From NCBI GenBank assembly GCA_947461635.1, contig CANHMH010000007.1, forward strand, positions 1 through 42,783: a stretch of 42,783 bases of DNA, read 5' to 3'. This DNA comes from Flavobacteriales bacterium. Its GTDB lineage: Bacteria; Bacteroidota; Bacteroidia; Flavobacteriales_D; Crocinitomicaceae. Made by a program: the position numbers and the translations under genes. Below the pieces are notes generated by a model. That model did no database searches and was not told where the DNA came from. It was given only the letters and a program-made list of their open reading frames with translations. Positions 8,111 through 17,344 of this stretch are shown here, one piece after another (position 1 is the stretch's first letter; each line of letters begins with the position of its first letter).

Positions 8111-10012
8111 ATGAGTGATCCGATAAAACATGAGTGTGGAATAGCTCTTTTAAGGCTAAAAAAACCTTTGGAATATTATTTGGAAAAGTACGGGACAGCT
8201 CTGTACGGCATTAATAAAATGCACCTACTCATGGAAAAACAACACAATCGTGGACAAGATGGTGCTGGAATCGCGAACATTAAGTTCGATATGGAACCAG
8301 GTCAGCGGTACATTTCAAGAACTCGGTCAATTAAAAAGAATCCAACACAAGATATTTTTGATCAAATAAATGGGAAATTCCAACAAATTCAACAAGAAAA
8401 CCCTGATCATTTAAAAGATGTTAATTACCTAAAACAAAATGCAGGTTTCACCGGAGAATTGTTTTTAGGACACCTTCGTTATGGAACTTTTGGAAGGAAT
8501 TCAATTGAAAGTTGCCATCCATTTTTACGTCAAAACAACTGGATTACTCGCAACTTAGTTGTGGCTGGAAACTTCAATTTAACAAACGTCGACGAGTTGT
8601 TTCAAAACTTGGTCAACTTAGGTCAACATCCGAAAGAAAAAAGTGACACAGTAACGGTTTTAGAAAAAATAGGACATTTCCTTGATGTAGAGAATGAAGA
8701 CTTATATGCTCATTACAAATCACTTGGCTATTCTAAAGATCAAATATATGCTCGCATCGCGAAAGAAGTTAATTTGGTTAAGATCTTGAAAAAAGCATCC
8801 GAAGTTTGGGATGGTGGATATGCCATGGCAGGGCTACTTGGTCATGGTGACGCATTTGTCTTACGAGATCCAAATGGCATTCGTCCGGCATTTTGGTATG
8901 AAGATGATGAAATTTGTGTTGTTGCATCTGAACGACCAGTGATTCAAACTGCCTTCAACTTAACCAGTGATCAAATCCATGAACTTCAACCGGGACACGC
9001 ATTAATCGTGCGCAAAAACGGTGAAGTAAAAGAAGAGATGATTAACGCTCCTAGAGAGATTAAAAAATGTTCTTTTGAACGCATCTATTTCTCCCGCGGA
9101 TCAGATACTGACATTTACAAAGAACGAAAAGCTTTAGGAAGACTAATCGTTGATCAAGTACTAAGGACGGTTAATCACGATTTCGACAATAGTGTATTTT
9201 CATTCATTCCAAATACAGCGGAAGTTTCCTTTTACGGATTGATCAAAGGATTGGAAGAGAATTTGAATCAACAAAAAATCAAGCAAATTCAATCGCTTGG
9301 AAAAGATGCGAGTACAGAACAGCTAGCAGAAATCATCAACCGACGTGCACGTATCGAAAAGATTGCAATTAAGGATGCCAAGTTGCGTACCTTCATCACA
9401 CAAGATGACTCACGTGACGATCTTGTTGCGCATGTATATGACATCACTTATGGAAGTGTGCGTCCAGGAACAGATAACCTCATCGTAATTGATGACAGTA
9501 TCGTACGTGGAACAACTTTAAAACAAAGTATCTTACGAATTCTTGATCGTTTGTCACCGAAGAAAATCGTTGTTGTTTCGTCTGCACCGCAGATTCGTTA
9601 CCCGGATTGTTACGGAATCGACATGGCGAAAATGGGTGATTTCATCGCATTCGAAGCCGCTATTCAATTGTTACGTGACCGAAAAATGGAACGTGTAATA
9701 AAAGAAGTATACGAAAAATGCCTTGAACAAGTAAACCTTCCGAAGGAACAGGTTCGAAATTTCGTTAAAGAAATCTATGCGCCATTTAGCGACGAAGAAA
9801 TCTCAGCTAAAATCGCTGAATTATTGACTCCTCCTACAATTAAAGCAGAGGTGGAAATCGTATTTCAAACAGTAGAAAACTTACATATCGCTTGTCCAAA
9901 TCACCTTGGAGATTGGTACTTCACAGGAGATTATCCGACACCTGGTGGAAACAAAGTAGTGAATAAAGCATTTATCAATTGGGTGGAGAAAAGGAATGAG
10001 CGGGCATATTAA
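8111..10012 (+). CDS. purF: Amidophosphoribosyltransferase
   Basis: N-terminal CGIALLRLKKP (Ntn glutaminase), PRTase motif VIDDSIVRGTT; long Bacteroidota-type form (633 aa). Confidence 0.92.
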   Translation: MSDPIKHECGIALLRLKKPLEYYLEKYGTALYGINKMHLLMEKQHNRGQDGAGIANIKFDMEPGQRYISRTRSIKKNPTQDIFDQINGKFQQIQQENPDHLKDVNYLKQNAGFTGELFLGHLRYGTFGRNSIESCHPFLRQNNWITRNLVVAGNFNLTNVDELFQNLVNLGQHPKEKSDTVTVLEKIGHFLDVENEDLYAHYKSLGYSKDQIYARIAKEVNLVKILKKASEVWDGGYAMAGLLGHGDAFVLRDPNGIRPAFWYEDDEICVVASERPVIQTAFNLTSDQIHELQPGHALIVRKNGEVKEEMINAPREIKKCSFERIYFSRGSDTDIYKERKALGRLIVDQVLRTVNHDFDNSVFSFIPNTAEVSFYGLIKGLEENLNQQKIKQIQSLGKDASTEQLAEIINRRARIEKIAIKDAKLRTFITQDDSRDDLVAHVYDITYGSVRPGTDNLIVIDDSIVRGTTLKQSILRILDRLSPKKIVVVSSAPQIRYPDCYGIDMAKMGDFIAFEAAIQLLRDRKMERVIKEVYEKCLEQVNLPKEQVRNFVKEIYAPFSDEEISAKIAELLTPPTIKAEVEIVFQTVENLHIACPNHLGDWYFTGDYPTPGGNKVVNKAFINWVEKRNERAY

Positions 10013-10090
10013 TGTGCTAATGATCTAATGTGCTAATGATTTAAAGTGCTAATGTGCTAATGATTCAATGTGCTGATGATTTAATGTGCT
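10010..10090 (+). repeat. TAATGTGC-word array R4, forward arm
   Basis: TAATGTGCTAATGATCTAATGTGCTAATGATTTAAAGTGC..., starting at the purF stop codon. Confidence 0.9.
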
Positions 10091-10110
10091 TCCGCTGCGG
10101 CGGAGTTTTG
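10091..10110 (+). terminator. Possible short GC hairpin followed by T-rich DNA
   Basis: TCCGC-TGCG-GCGGA then GTTTTGATTTGTTTTT; weak 5-bp stem. Confidence 0.3.
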
Positions 10111-10173
10111 ATTTGTTTTTATGATTTTGGGAGCTTGGGAGAATAAAATTCAACTTCTTGCGTTAAATGATTC

Positions 10174-10524
10174 ATGACTGATTCTAAGAACCCATTACTC
10201 ACTAAATCATTTGACTTTGCGCTACTAATTGTGTCGTTTTGTCAAGAGTTACAATCACAAAGAAGTTACGTTATTGCGCATCAACTGTTGAAATCAGGTA
10301 CTTCTGTTGGAGCAAATATTCGAGAAGCTCAGCATGCAGAGTCTAGAGCGGATTTCATTCACAAATTGAAAATTGCCTCAAAAGAATGCGAAGAAACAAC
10401 CTATTGGCTCGAAATCTGTCAAGCAAGTTATCCCATGAATTGTGATGTACTCATTAACGAATCGCTACAAATCGGCAAACTACTCAGTCGCATCATCTCC
10501 ACTGCAAAACGAAATAGATTCTAA
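10174..10524 (+). CDS. Four-helix-bundle protein (23S rRNA intervening-sequence / S23 family)
   Basis: LLTKSFDFALLIVSFCQEL..YVIAHQLLKSGTSVGANIREAQHAESRADFIHKLKIASKECEETTYWLEI is characteristic of the family. Confidence 0.9.
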   Translation: MTDSKNPLLTKSFDFALLIVSFCQELQSQRSYVIAHQLLKSGTSVGANIREAQHAESRADFIHKLKIASKECEETTYWLEICQASYPMNCDVLINESLQIGKLLSRIISTAKRNRF

Positions 10525-10525
10525 A

Positions 10526-10570
10526 CTAATTAGCATATTACTCCATTAGCACCTTAGCACATTACTCCAT
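10526..10570 (-). repeat. TAATGTGC-word array R4, reverse arm
   Basis: AATTAGCATATTACTCCATTAGCACCTTAGCACATTACTCC. Confidence 0.8.
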
Positions 10571-10597
10571 AATCCCTACTTTTACAAAAAATTAAAT

Positions 10598-11800
10598 TTG
10601 TCACTGATCTACTCCTTTTTTATTCAATGCTATGGCTTGTTGATTCATGTAGCTTCACGGTTCAATCCGAAAGCGAAGGCCTGGATAGAAGGACGTCAGC
10701 TATGGCAAGAGAAACTTCGGAAACAAATCCCAAAGGAACGTAAGGTGTTGTGGTTTCATTGTGCTTCACTGGGCGAGTTCGACCAAGGATTGCCTCTGAT
10801 GAAGTCTATGAAGGAAGCTGAACCTAGTTTGTTCTTGTTAGTCAGTTTCTTTTCTCCATCGGGAATGGAACATTACGAGAAACGCGAAAAAATCGTTGAT
10901 GCTGCTTGCTACCTTCCGCTTGACACACTCCAGAATGCACGGACGTTTGTCAAAATAGTCCAACCACAAAAAGCGGTTTTCGTGAAATATGAATTCTGGC
11001 CAAATTTCCTTCGAGCCTTGGATGAAAAACACATCGAAACGGATGCTGTATCAGCAATTTTTCGTCCTTCGCAACTATACTTTCGTTGGTATGGAGGCTT
11101 TTTCCGAAGAGCATTAAAGCGCATTCATCATTTTTACGTGCAAAACGAAGAAAGTGCGGCACTTTTGAAATCTATTGGAATTCAGCAAATTACTATCTCA
11201 GGTGATATGCGCTACAAACGCGTTGTTCAAGCGAAGGAAATAGCGATGCAAACCTCAAATGAACTTCTAGCCTCATTTACCTCAGGTTCTACTACCCTGA
11301 TCCTCGGAAGTTCTTGGCCAAAAGAAGAAGGAATTGTACGCGATGCTCTTTTACATTTAGGAGAAATAAAGTTAATCATTGCACCGCACGATGTGAGTGA
11401 ACAGCATGTTGCATCCATTCAAGCAATGTTTCCTTCTGCATTACGCTATACAAAGTTAGAAATCGATCGTAAGGAAAAGCAACTTTTGAATGCTCAAATT
11501 CTGATCATCGATTGCATTGGACAATTAAGCGCTGCATACCGTTATGGAACAATTGCCTTTATCGGTGGAGGATTTACGGGTAGTCTGCATAATATTCTAG
11601 AACCAGCCGTTTACGGACTTCCACTCCTGTTTGGTCCAAAACACAGTAAATTCCCAGAATCAGATTTATTTCTTCAAAAAGGCTTCGCACTCGAGGTTAA
11701 CAATCATACAGATTTCACCGAAGGGTTCAACTTTCTACTTTCTAAAGTTAATTCACTGCGTACAGAAATGGAATCGTTTGTTGAGAGTCAAATTGGTTAA
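10598..11800 (+). CDS. waaA: 3-deoxy-D-manno-octulosonic acid transferase
   Basis: WFHCASLGEFDQGLPL, KYEFWPNFL, FIGGGFTGSLHNILEPAVYGLPLLFGP. TTG start. Confidence 0.92.
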   Translation: MSLIYSFFIQCYGLLIHVASRFNPKAKAWIEGRQLWQEKLRKQIPKERKVLWFHCASLGEFDQGLPLMKSMKEAEPSLFLLVSFFSPSGMEHYEKREKIVDAACYLPLDTLQNARTFVKIVQPQKAVFVKYEFWPNFLRALDEKHIETDAVSAIFRPSQLYFRWYGGFFRRALKRIHHFYVQNEESAALLKSIGIQQITISGDMRYKRVVQAKEIAMQTSNELLASFTSGSTTLILGSSWPKEEGIVRDALLHLGEIKLIIAPHDVSEQHVASIQAMFPSALRYTKLEIDRKEKQLLNAQILIIDCIGQLSAAYRYGTIAFIGGGFTGSLHNILEPAVYGLPLLFGPKHSKFPESDLFLQKGFALEVNNHTDFTEGFNFLLSKVNSLRTEMESFVESQIG

Positions 11801-12013
11801 TGTGCTAATGGACTAATGTGCTAATGTGTTAGTTAGTTAGTTAGTTAATTTGCTAATGTGCTAGTTGCTTAATTTGCTAATGGACTAATTTGCTTGTTGA
11901 TTGATGTTCTAGATACTTTCAGGCGCAGTGGAAATCCAATGGCACATTAGCACATCGAATCATTAGCACATTGAATCATTAGCACATTGAATCATTAGCA
12001 CATTAGCACATTA
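11798..12013. repeat. TAATGTGC-word array R5 between convergent genes
   Basis: Forward words 11798-11895 with a (TTAG)n tract; reverse words 11938-12013 (ATTAGCACATTGAATC repeated). Confidence 0.92.
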
Positions 12014-12772
12014 ATTATAATAATAATCCTTCGGCTGCTTCGAGTAAAATGGGATGTACCAACCAATGCGAATACCTGTCTGAAGATCGAGGCGCATAGC
12101 GGTGGACACAGGAATGTCCGGTTGGTCGTAATTGACGGTGCGACGATTATACGTCAGACCTTGCTGGCAGTAAATACCTGCGTAAAAATTTAATGGTCCC
12201 CCATTGTTGAGGAAGGAATAACCTACAAACTGATGGAAGTTGATTCCGGTAGTCATTCGGTCGTAGCCACGTTTGTATGTTAATTCGATTTGAGGAACTA
12301 CCTGATCATTTGTTTCGATGCGTAAGTGATGTAATAAGTAGCCGGCACCTGCGTGTACAAGAATCCCTGAATTGGCATTTTTCTTTCCTGTTGGAAATAA
12401 GCGTCCGACACTGAAATTGGCATTAAATCCACGTGGAAAAACGAGTACTGTCGCCTTCGTTCCATTCACATCCGTGATGTTACCCTTGTCATCTAATAAA
12501 TGGTCAAAGATTCCATTCATTTTAACATTATTCCCAAAAATGAAATTCGCATCAACGCCGAAATACCATTGGTTTTGAAGTTTGTATCCTGCCGAAAAGC
12601 CAAGGTTATTGAGATAACCATACCTTGCTAATAAATCTCCACCAGGTAGATTTCCTCCCCAATGAATTCCAACTAGAGGTGTGCTTATTGATTCATTCTT
12701 CACTTCTCCTTGGGCGTTTGCCAAAACACAAACGATCATCAACAAGAACAAAAGATATTGCTTAAATTTCAT
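12011..12772 (-). CDS. Outer-membrane beta-barrel-like hypothetical protein
   Basis: Signal peptide MKFKQYLLFLLMIVCVLANAQ; alternating aromatic/hydrophobic strands. Confidence 0.6.
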   Translation of the reverse strand: MKFKQYLLFLLMIVCVLANAQGEVKNESISTPLVGIHWGGNLPGGDLLARYGYLNNLGFSAGYKLQNQWYFGVDANFIFGNNVKMNGIFDHLLDDKGNITDVNGTKATVLVFPRGFNANFSVGRLFPTGKKNANSGILVHAGAGYLLHHLRIETNDQVVPQIELTYKRGYDRMTTGINFHQFVGYSFLNNGGPLNFYAGIYCQQGLTYNRRTVNYDQPDIPVSTAMRLDLQTGIRIGWYIPFYSKQPKDYYYN

Positions 12773-12778
12773 GAACAG

Positions 12779-15271
12779 TTATTTCTTTTTCAGAAAGATG
12801 CGTAAAAATGGGAAATAACGTTGTATGCGATTTCTCCATTTTCGTTTGTTTTTTGAAGGTTTATCAAAATACTCGTTTCCATTGGAACCATAACCATAGC
12901 CGTAGCCATAACCGTAACCGTAACCGTAGCCATAACCATAGCCAGATCCATAACCGTAGCCGTATCCATAACCTTTACCGGTAAGGTCAGTTGCGTTCAC
13001 CAAAATGGCCATGTTCGGCATTTTCTTTTCATGGTAAAGGCTAGCAGGAATGCTCAACATTCGACGATCTAAGTGCTCTGCTCTTGCCACATATACAACG
13101 ATATCAGAATACTTGTGTATATGCAAAGAATCCGCTACCAAGGCAACAGGAGCTGTATCTAGAATCACATAATCATACCTAGATTTGGCGATTTCGATTA
13201 ATTCTGCTAAACGTGGTCTTAATAGTAATTCTGATGGATTCGGAGGAATGTCCCCTGAAATGATATAATCTAAGTTCGGATTTCCTTGATCATGGATAAC
13301 CACATCATCAAAAGTTAAGTCTTCTTTTACAATGTAATTCGTTACCCCAATGGTTTTAACAACATCGACATATCGTGCAATTTTTGGAGCGCGTAAATCC
13401 AATCCAATCAACAGGACTTTTTTATCGCTATGTGAAAGTGTATGTCCAATATTGATGGAAATAAATGTTTTACCTTCACCCGCAATGGAAGAAGTGACCA
13501 TGATAACCTTAGATCCCTTTTTATCATTATCCAATAAAAAAGTCAAATTTGTTCGAATCATCCGAAATGCTTCGGCAATGTGCGTTCTTGCATTCTTTGT
13601 AGCAACAATTGTTCTATCTGAATCATCTCCTTTTGGAATTTCTCCGATAGCAGGAATCTTAAATTTAATTAAGTCGTGAAGTCCATGGACTTTACTATCC
13701 AACAAATACCTCAAATAGATGATTCCAAACGGAACTAATAAACCAATTACCGTAGCAAAAATGTAATATTTTTTGCGGTTTGGTTCAGTTGGTAATCCGT
13801 TACTACTTGCCTCATAAATTATCTTGGTATTTCCAATCGAGGAAGCTGTTTTAATTTCGTTTTCTTCCCGTTTCTGTAGAAGGAAAATATACAGTGTTTC
13901 TTTGATTTTTTGCTGACGTTCTATGTCTCTAAATTCTCTTTCATAACCAGGAACTGAAGCAATTTTATCCTTATAGCGTTGATCTACTACGTTTAATGAA
14001 TTTAAGGTAATTTTTAACCTTGACTTATTTGATTTCAATCCTTCCTCAATAGAATGTCGCAAGCCAATTAATTGATCATCAATCTTTTGAACTATTGGAT
14101 TCTTAGTGCTTGAATTCTTCATTAAACGTTGACGATCCAACAAAAGCTTGTTACACTGTGTGGTCATTGCCACGATGGAACCATCCTCAAAACCTAGATT
14201 TGAAGGCAATAATTCAGTATAATCTTGGTGTTTCTGCAGGTATTCTTGCAGATAATCATTCAAGCTCAATTGTACAGATGTCTGAATAATTTTTTCTTCA
14301 GTCGCACTTTCTTTCGCGACAAATTCACCGCCTTGGGTGGTCACATCAACGATATTATGTTTCGTTTTGAAAGCCTCAACATCCTTCTCTACCTCTGACA
14401 ACTCTTCAGAAATGTAGGACATTCTATCATTGATAAACGCACTTGTCTTGCGCGTCATTTCATTTTTATCATAGATGCTTTGAGTTTGATGCTCCGTAAT
14501 TAGCGCAGTGATGATTTCGTTGTTTTTGTCGATTACTGGTCCGTTATAAGAAATGGAGATCAAATCCGAAAATTTATCAACACGTTCAAGCGTTATATCC
14601 GACGCCAATTTTAATGCTACATCTTTAATTGGTTCAAGAAATACGATGTATTGATTTCCAACAGTAGAGCCAATAAAATTTGCGTTTTTCACAAAGGAAA
14701 TTTGACCAATTTTAGTCGAAACAGGCGTGTTAAAGGAATGTGAGCCTAAATAAGTGTTCTCATCGATGTGAAGTTCAAATCGAGTGGGAGAAATTACTTT
14801 TAATTGAAAACTAGCACTTTTATCGTAAAGCAAACTATCATTTCGAACAGATTCTAGCGTAAAAGGTGTGTTTTTGTATAACTCAGATTTTTTAATTCCA
14901 GCATTTTGGCCCACCATTAAATACCTGCAGTTTAGTTTTAGGTTTCTAGCAACACTATTCAGTATCGTAGGTGTTTTAAATAACGCTATTTCATTCTCTA
15001 ACTTCGTGCTTTTTTCTGTTAAACCAAGGTCTTGAAAAGCAGAAAGCCCTTTTAAAACATCGTCTTCTTGATTTTGAATTAATATCGTTGCCTGTGAGTT
15101 ATATATGGGTGTAGAATAACGCAAAAAGGTATACGCAACAAAACAAGAAACAAACACGCCAACAGCGAACCACAACCAAAAATGAAGGTAACGATCAATG
15201 AGTTCACGTATGTTTATCGTTGGTTCAGGTGCATCTACTTGAGACTGCTGTACGTTGAAATCCTCTTGCAT
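12779..15271 (-). CDS. Polysaccharide biosynthesis tyrosine autokinase (Wzc-like, Wzz + BY-kinase)
   Basis: N-terminal Wzz-like TM domain; VTSSIAGEGKTFISINIGHTLS Walker A; VLLIGLDLRAPKI; DYVILDTAPVALVAD; Gly-Tyr tail. Confidence 0.93.
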   Translation of the reverse strand: MQEDFNVQQSQVDAPEPTINIRELIDRYLHFWLWFAVGVFVSCFVAYTFLRYSTPIYNSQATILIQNQEDDVLKGLSAFQDLGLTEKSTKLENEIALFKTPTILNSVARNLKLNCRYLMVGQNAGIKKSELYKNTPFTLESVRNDSLLYDKSASFQLKVISPTRFELHIDENTYLGSHSFNTPVSTKIGQISFVKNANFIGSTVGNQYIVFLEPIKDVALKLASDITLERVDKFSDLISISYNGPVIDKNNEIITALITEHQTQSIYDKNEMTRKTSAFINDRMSYISEELSEVEKDVEAFKTKHNIVDVTTQGGEFVAKESATEEKIIQTSVQLSLNDYLQEYLQKHQDYTELLPSNLGFEDGSIVAMTTQCNKLLLDRQRLMKNSSTKNPIVQKIDDQLIGLRHSIEEGLKSNKSRLKITLNSLNVVDQRYKDKIASVPGYEREFRDIERQQKIKETLYIFLLQKREENEIKTASSIGNTKIIYEASSNGLPTEPNRKKYYIFATVIGLLVPFGIIYLRYLLDSKVHGLHDLIKFKIPAIGEIPKGDDSDRTIVATKNARTHIAEAFRMIRTNLTFLLDNDKKGSKVIMVTSSIAGEGKTFISINIGHTLSHSDKKVLLIGLDLRAPKIARYVDVVKTIGVTNYIVKEDLTFDDVVIHDQGNPNLDYIISGDIPPNPSELLLRPRLAELIEIAKSRYDYVILDTAPVALVADSLHIHKYSDIVVYVARAEHLDRRMLSIPASLYHEKKMPNMAILVNATDLTGKGYGYGYGYGSGYGYGYGYGYGYGYGYGYGSNGNEYFDKPSKNKRKWRNRIQRYFPFLRIFLKKK
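12886..12972 (-). repeat. In-frame Gly-Tyr repeat tract encoding the BY-kinase tyrosine cluster
   Basis: Translates as GYGYGYGYGS(GY)9GS: 13 Tyr in alternation with Gly. Confidence 0.9.
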
Positions 15272-16065
15272 TATTTTGTAAGGGTGATAAGTGTGAACAT
15301 TGAAAGGAAAATAGAAACAAACGTAGTTCCTAATTGCGTGTAGGTCTGAAAATTAGTGCCTTGGAAATTCGCGGAGAAATTTGGCTCTACGTAAATCACA
15401 TCGTTTTGACAAATGTAAAATGCCGGCGAGTTATAGATGCTTTTATTTGTTAAATCGAGACGATATTCGATGCGTTGACCATTCTGTTCACGAATGAGTA
15501 AAACATTATTTCGAAGTCCTGTTATTTGTAGATCGCCAGCTTTGCCAATTGCTTCTAGGATTGTCATTCGTTCAGTGGAAACCATGTGAATACCTGGAGA
15601 CTTGACTTGACCAAGTACCGTATACTTAAAGTTTTTAATCTCAATATTAACAACTGGATTATCAACATATTGTGAAAGTTGCTCCTGTAAATACTTTACA
15701 GCGTCCAAACGTGTTTTTCCTGCCAATTGCACGAATCCTAAAACGGGGAAATTAATATTCCCATTAATGTCAATCAAATAGGTAATTCCTGTTAGCAATT
15801 GTAAATTTTGACCATTGTTATTTGAACTACTTGTAGAATAAAATTGAAAAGGCGCCAATGCCTCTTGATCTGCACCTCCAACAAGAATACTTAATTGATC
15901 GTCAACGCGTAAAATGGGTGAATAGGTATTTTTCACTTGTTGAATCGTATCCGTATTTGGATTGTGTAAGTAAACCAATCGTTCACGAACCTTACAAGAT
16001 GTAAAGCCAACTAGTATAAAAAGAATACCTGCAAATAACTTTGCTAGTATAGTGATGTGTTTCAT
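15271..16065 (-). CDS. Polysaccharide export outer-membrane lipoprotein (Wza-like, SLBB)
   Basis: Lipobox-like FTSCK; YSPILRVDDQLSILVGG; NFPVLGFVQLAGKTRLDAVKYLQEQLSQYV; TVLGQVKSPGIH. Confidence 0.9.
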   Translation of the reverse strand: MKHITILAKLFAGILFILVGFTSCKVRERLVYLHNPNTDTIQQVKNTYSPILRVDDQLSILVGGADQEALAPFQFYSTSSSNNNGQNLQLLTGITYLIDINGNINFPVLGFVQLAGKTRLDAVKYLQEQLSQYVDNPVVNIEIKNFKYTVLGQVKSPGIHMVSTERMTILEAIGKAGDLQITGLRNNVLLIREQNGQRIEYRLDLTNKSIYNSPAFYICQNDVIYVEPNFSANFQGTNFQTYTQLGTTFVSIFLSMFTLITLTK

Positions 16066-16152
16066 GATCGTAATTGAACTTGTAAAGTTAAGAAATACTT
16101 GGTGAATGAACTAATCGATATAATTGTCAAGTTGGCTCATTCAAATAAGCAA

Positions 16153-17229
16153 TTAAACAACGTGGTTGGGTAATTTCATTCGAAGTTTATGCAAGGTGAT
16201 CGCTAAAATGGCACTAATGACAAGTAATACAAAAATCGATATTTTGTGATTAAAGTAATCCGTGATAAAGCCCATTATTAAAAGAATAAGCGCATTTAAA
16301 GAAACGATAACTAAAGATGTTTTTCGATGAGAAAATTTGAAATAATCCAAAATTATGTGATGAATGTGCGTGCGATCCGGTGTGAATGGACTTCGGCCAT
16401 TTTGAATGCGAATAATGAACACGCGAATCGAATCGAATACGGGCATATATAAAGCTGCGATAATCAATAAAGGTAAATTTGATATGTAGCGCATATTGAT
16501 TTCTTTATGATAATCTTTTGATAAAATATTGATCACAATTGCAGCAATCAGAAAACCAATAAACAAACTTCCTGTATCTCCGAGGAAAATTCTTTTATCC
16601 TTAGAGACGTTATACCTTAAAAACGCAACAAAGGCTCCAACCATAGAAAGACACACCGCCATCATCATGTAATCATCAAGTGAGAAATATGTCATCGCAA
16701 AGAAGGTGAAGAATAATGCGCCCAGAGAAGATGCAAGTCCATCGATCCCATCAATCAGGTTGTATGCATTGATGTAAAATACGACCACTAAAAAGGATAA
16801 TGGTATGCAAATCCAATGTGCAATCTCGTGTATGCCTAAAAATCCATGAAGATTTGTTATTTGAAAATCAGGAGATACAAACAACATGGTTGTTGCAATG
16901 ACTTGCATCATTATTTTATTCCATGGACTAATTCCGGTCATATCGTCTTTCAATCCAGTGAAAAATATCACTAAACATGAAGGTATTAAGAACACAGCTC
17001 TTGATGTAATGAAGAACTGCTCTGATATGCTTAAAGTGATAATTAAAATGATAAAAAAGGTAACTCCTCCGAAACTTGGCACATGGTGAGAATGAGAACT
17101 ACGGCCAGATAATTTCTCGAAAAGCCTCTTCAATTTGACCACCTGAATGATGACTGGAGTAACAAAGTACATGACCATGAAACTAGACACAAAAAAGAAA
17201 GCCATTAAAAAGATTAAGAAAATATTCAT
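16153..17229 (-). CDS. MraY/WecA-family undecaprenyl-phosphate sugar-1-phosphate transferase
   Basis: PSFGGVTFFIILI, NAYNLIDGIDGLASSLG, FLGDTGSLFIGFL, DRTHIHH. Confidence 0.93.
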   Translation of the reverse strand: MNIFLIFLMAFFFVSSFMVMYFVTPVIIQVVKLKRLFEKLSGRSSHSHHVPSFGGVTFFIILIITLSISEQFFITSRAVFLIPSCLVIFFTGLKDDMTGISPWNKIMMQVIATTMLFVSPDFQITNLHGFLGIHEIAHWICIPLSFLVVVFYINAYNLIDGIDGLASSLGALFFTFFAMTYFSLDDYMMMAVCLSMVGAFVAFLRYNVSKDKRIFLGDTGSLFIGFLIAAIVINILSKDYHKEINMRYISNLPLLIIAALYMPVFDSIRVFIIRIQNGRSPFTPDRTHIHHIILDYFKFSHRKTSLVIVSLNALILLIMGFITDYFNHKISIFVLLVISAILAITLHKLRMKLPNHVV

Positions 17230-17344
17230 GGTTTACAAGACGCTAATTTGCCACAAAAGTAGCTTCCAATTATCATTTAAAGTGAATTTATTGCTAAAAA
17301 TATTTAGAATAGTAAGAGATGTTGTGTTTAACACTATGAAATTC

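Noticed and set aside
10174-10524. A true rRNA intervening sequence, given the S23/IVP-family protein
   Set aside because: No rRNA sequence is recognisable around the gene; it lies between purF and waaA.
11631-11816. ORF track CDS 11631..11816 (+)
   Set aside because: Out-of-frame overlap inside waaA that ends in the array word; no recognisable protein.
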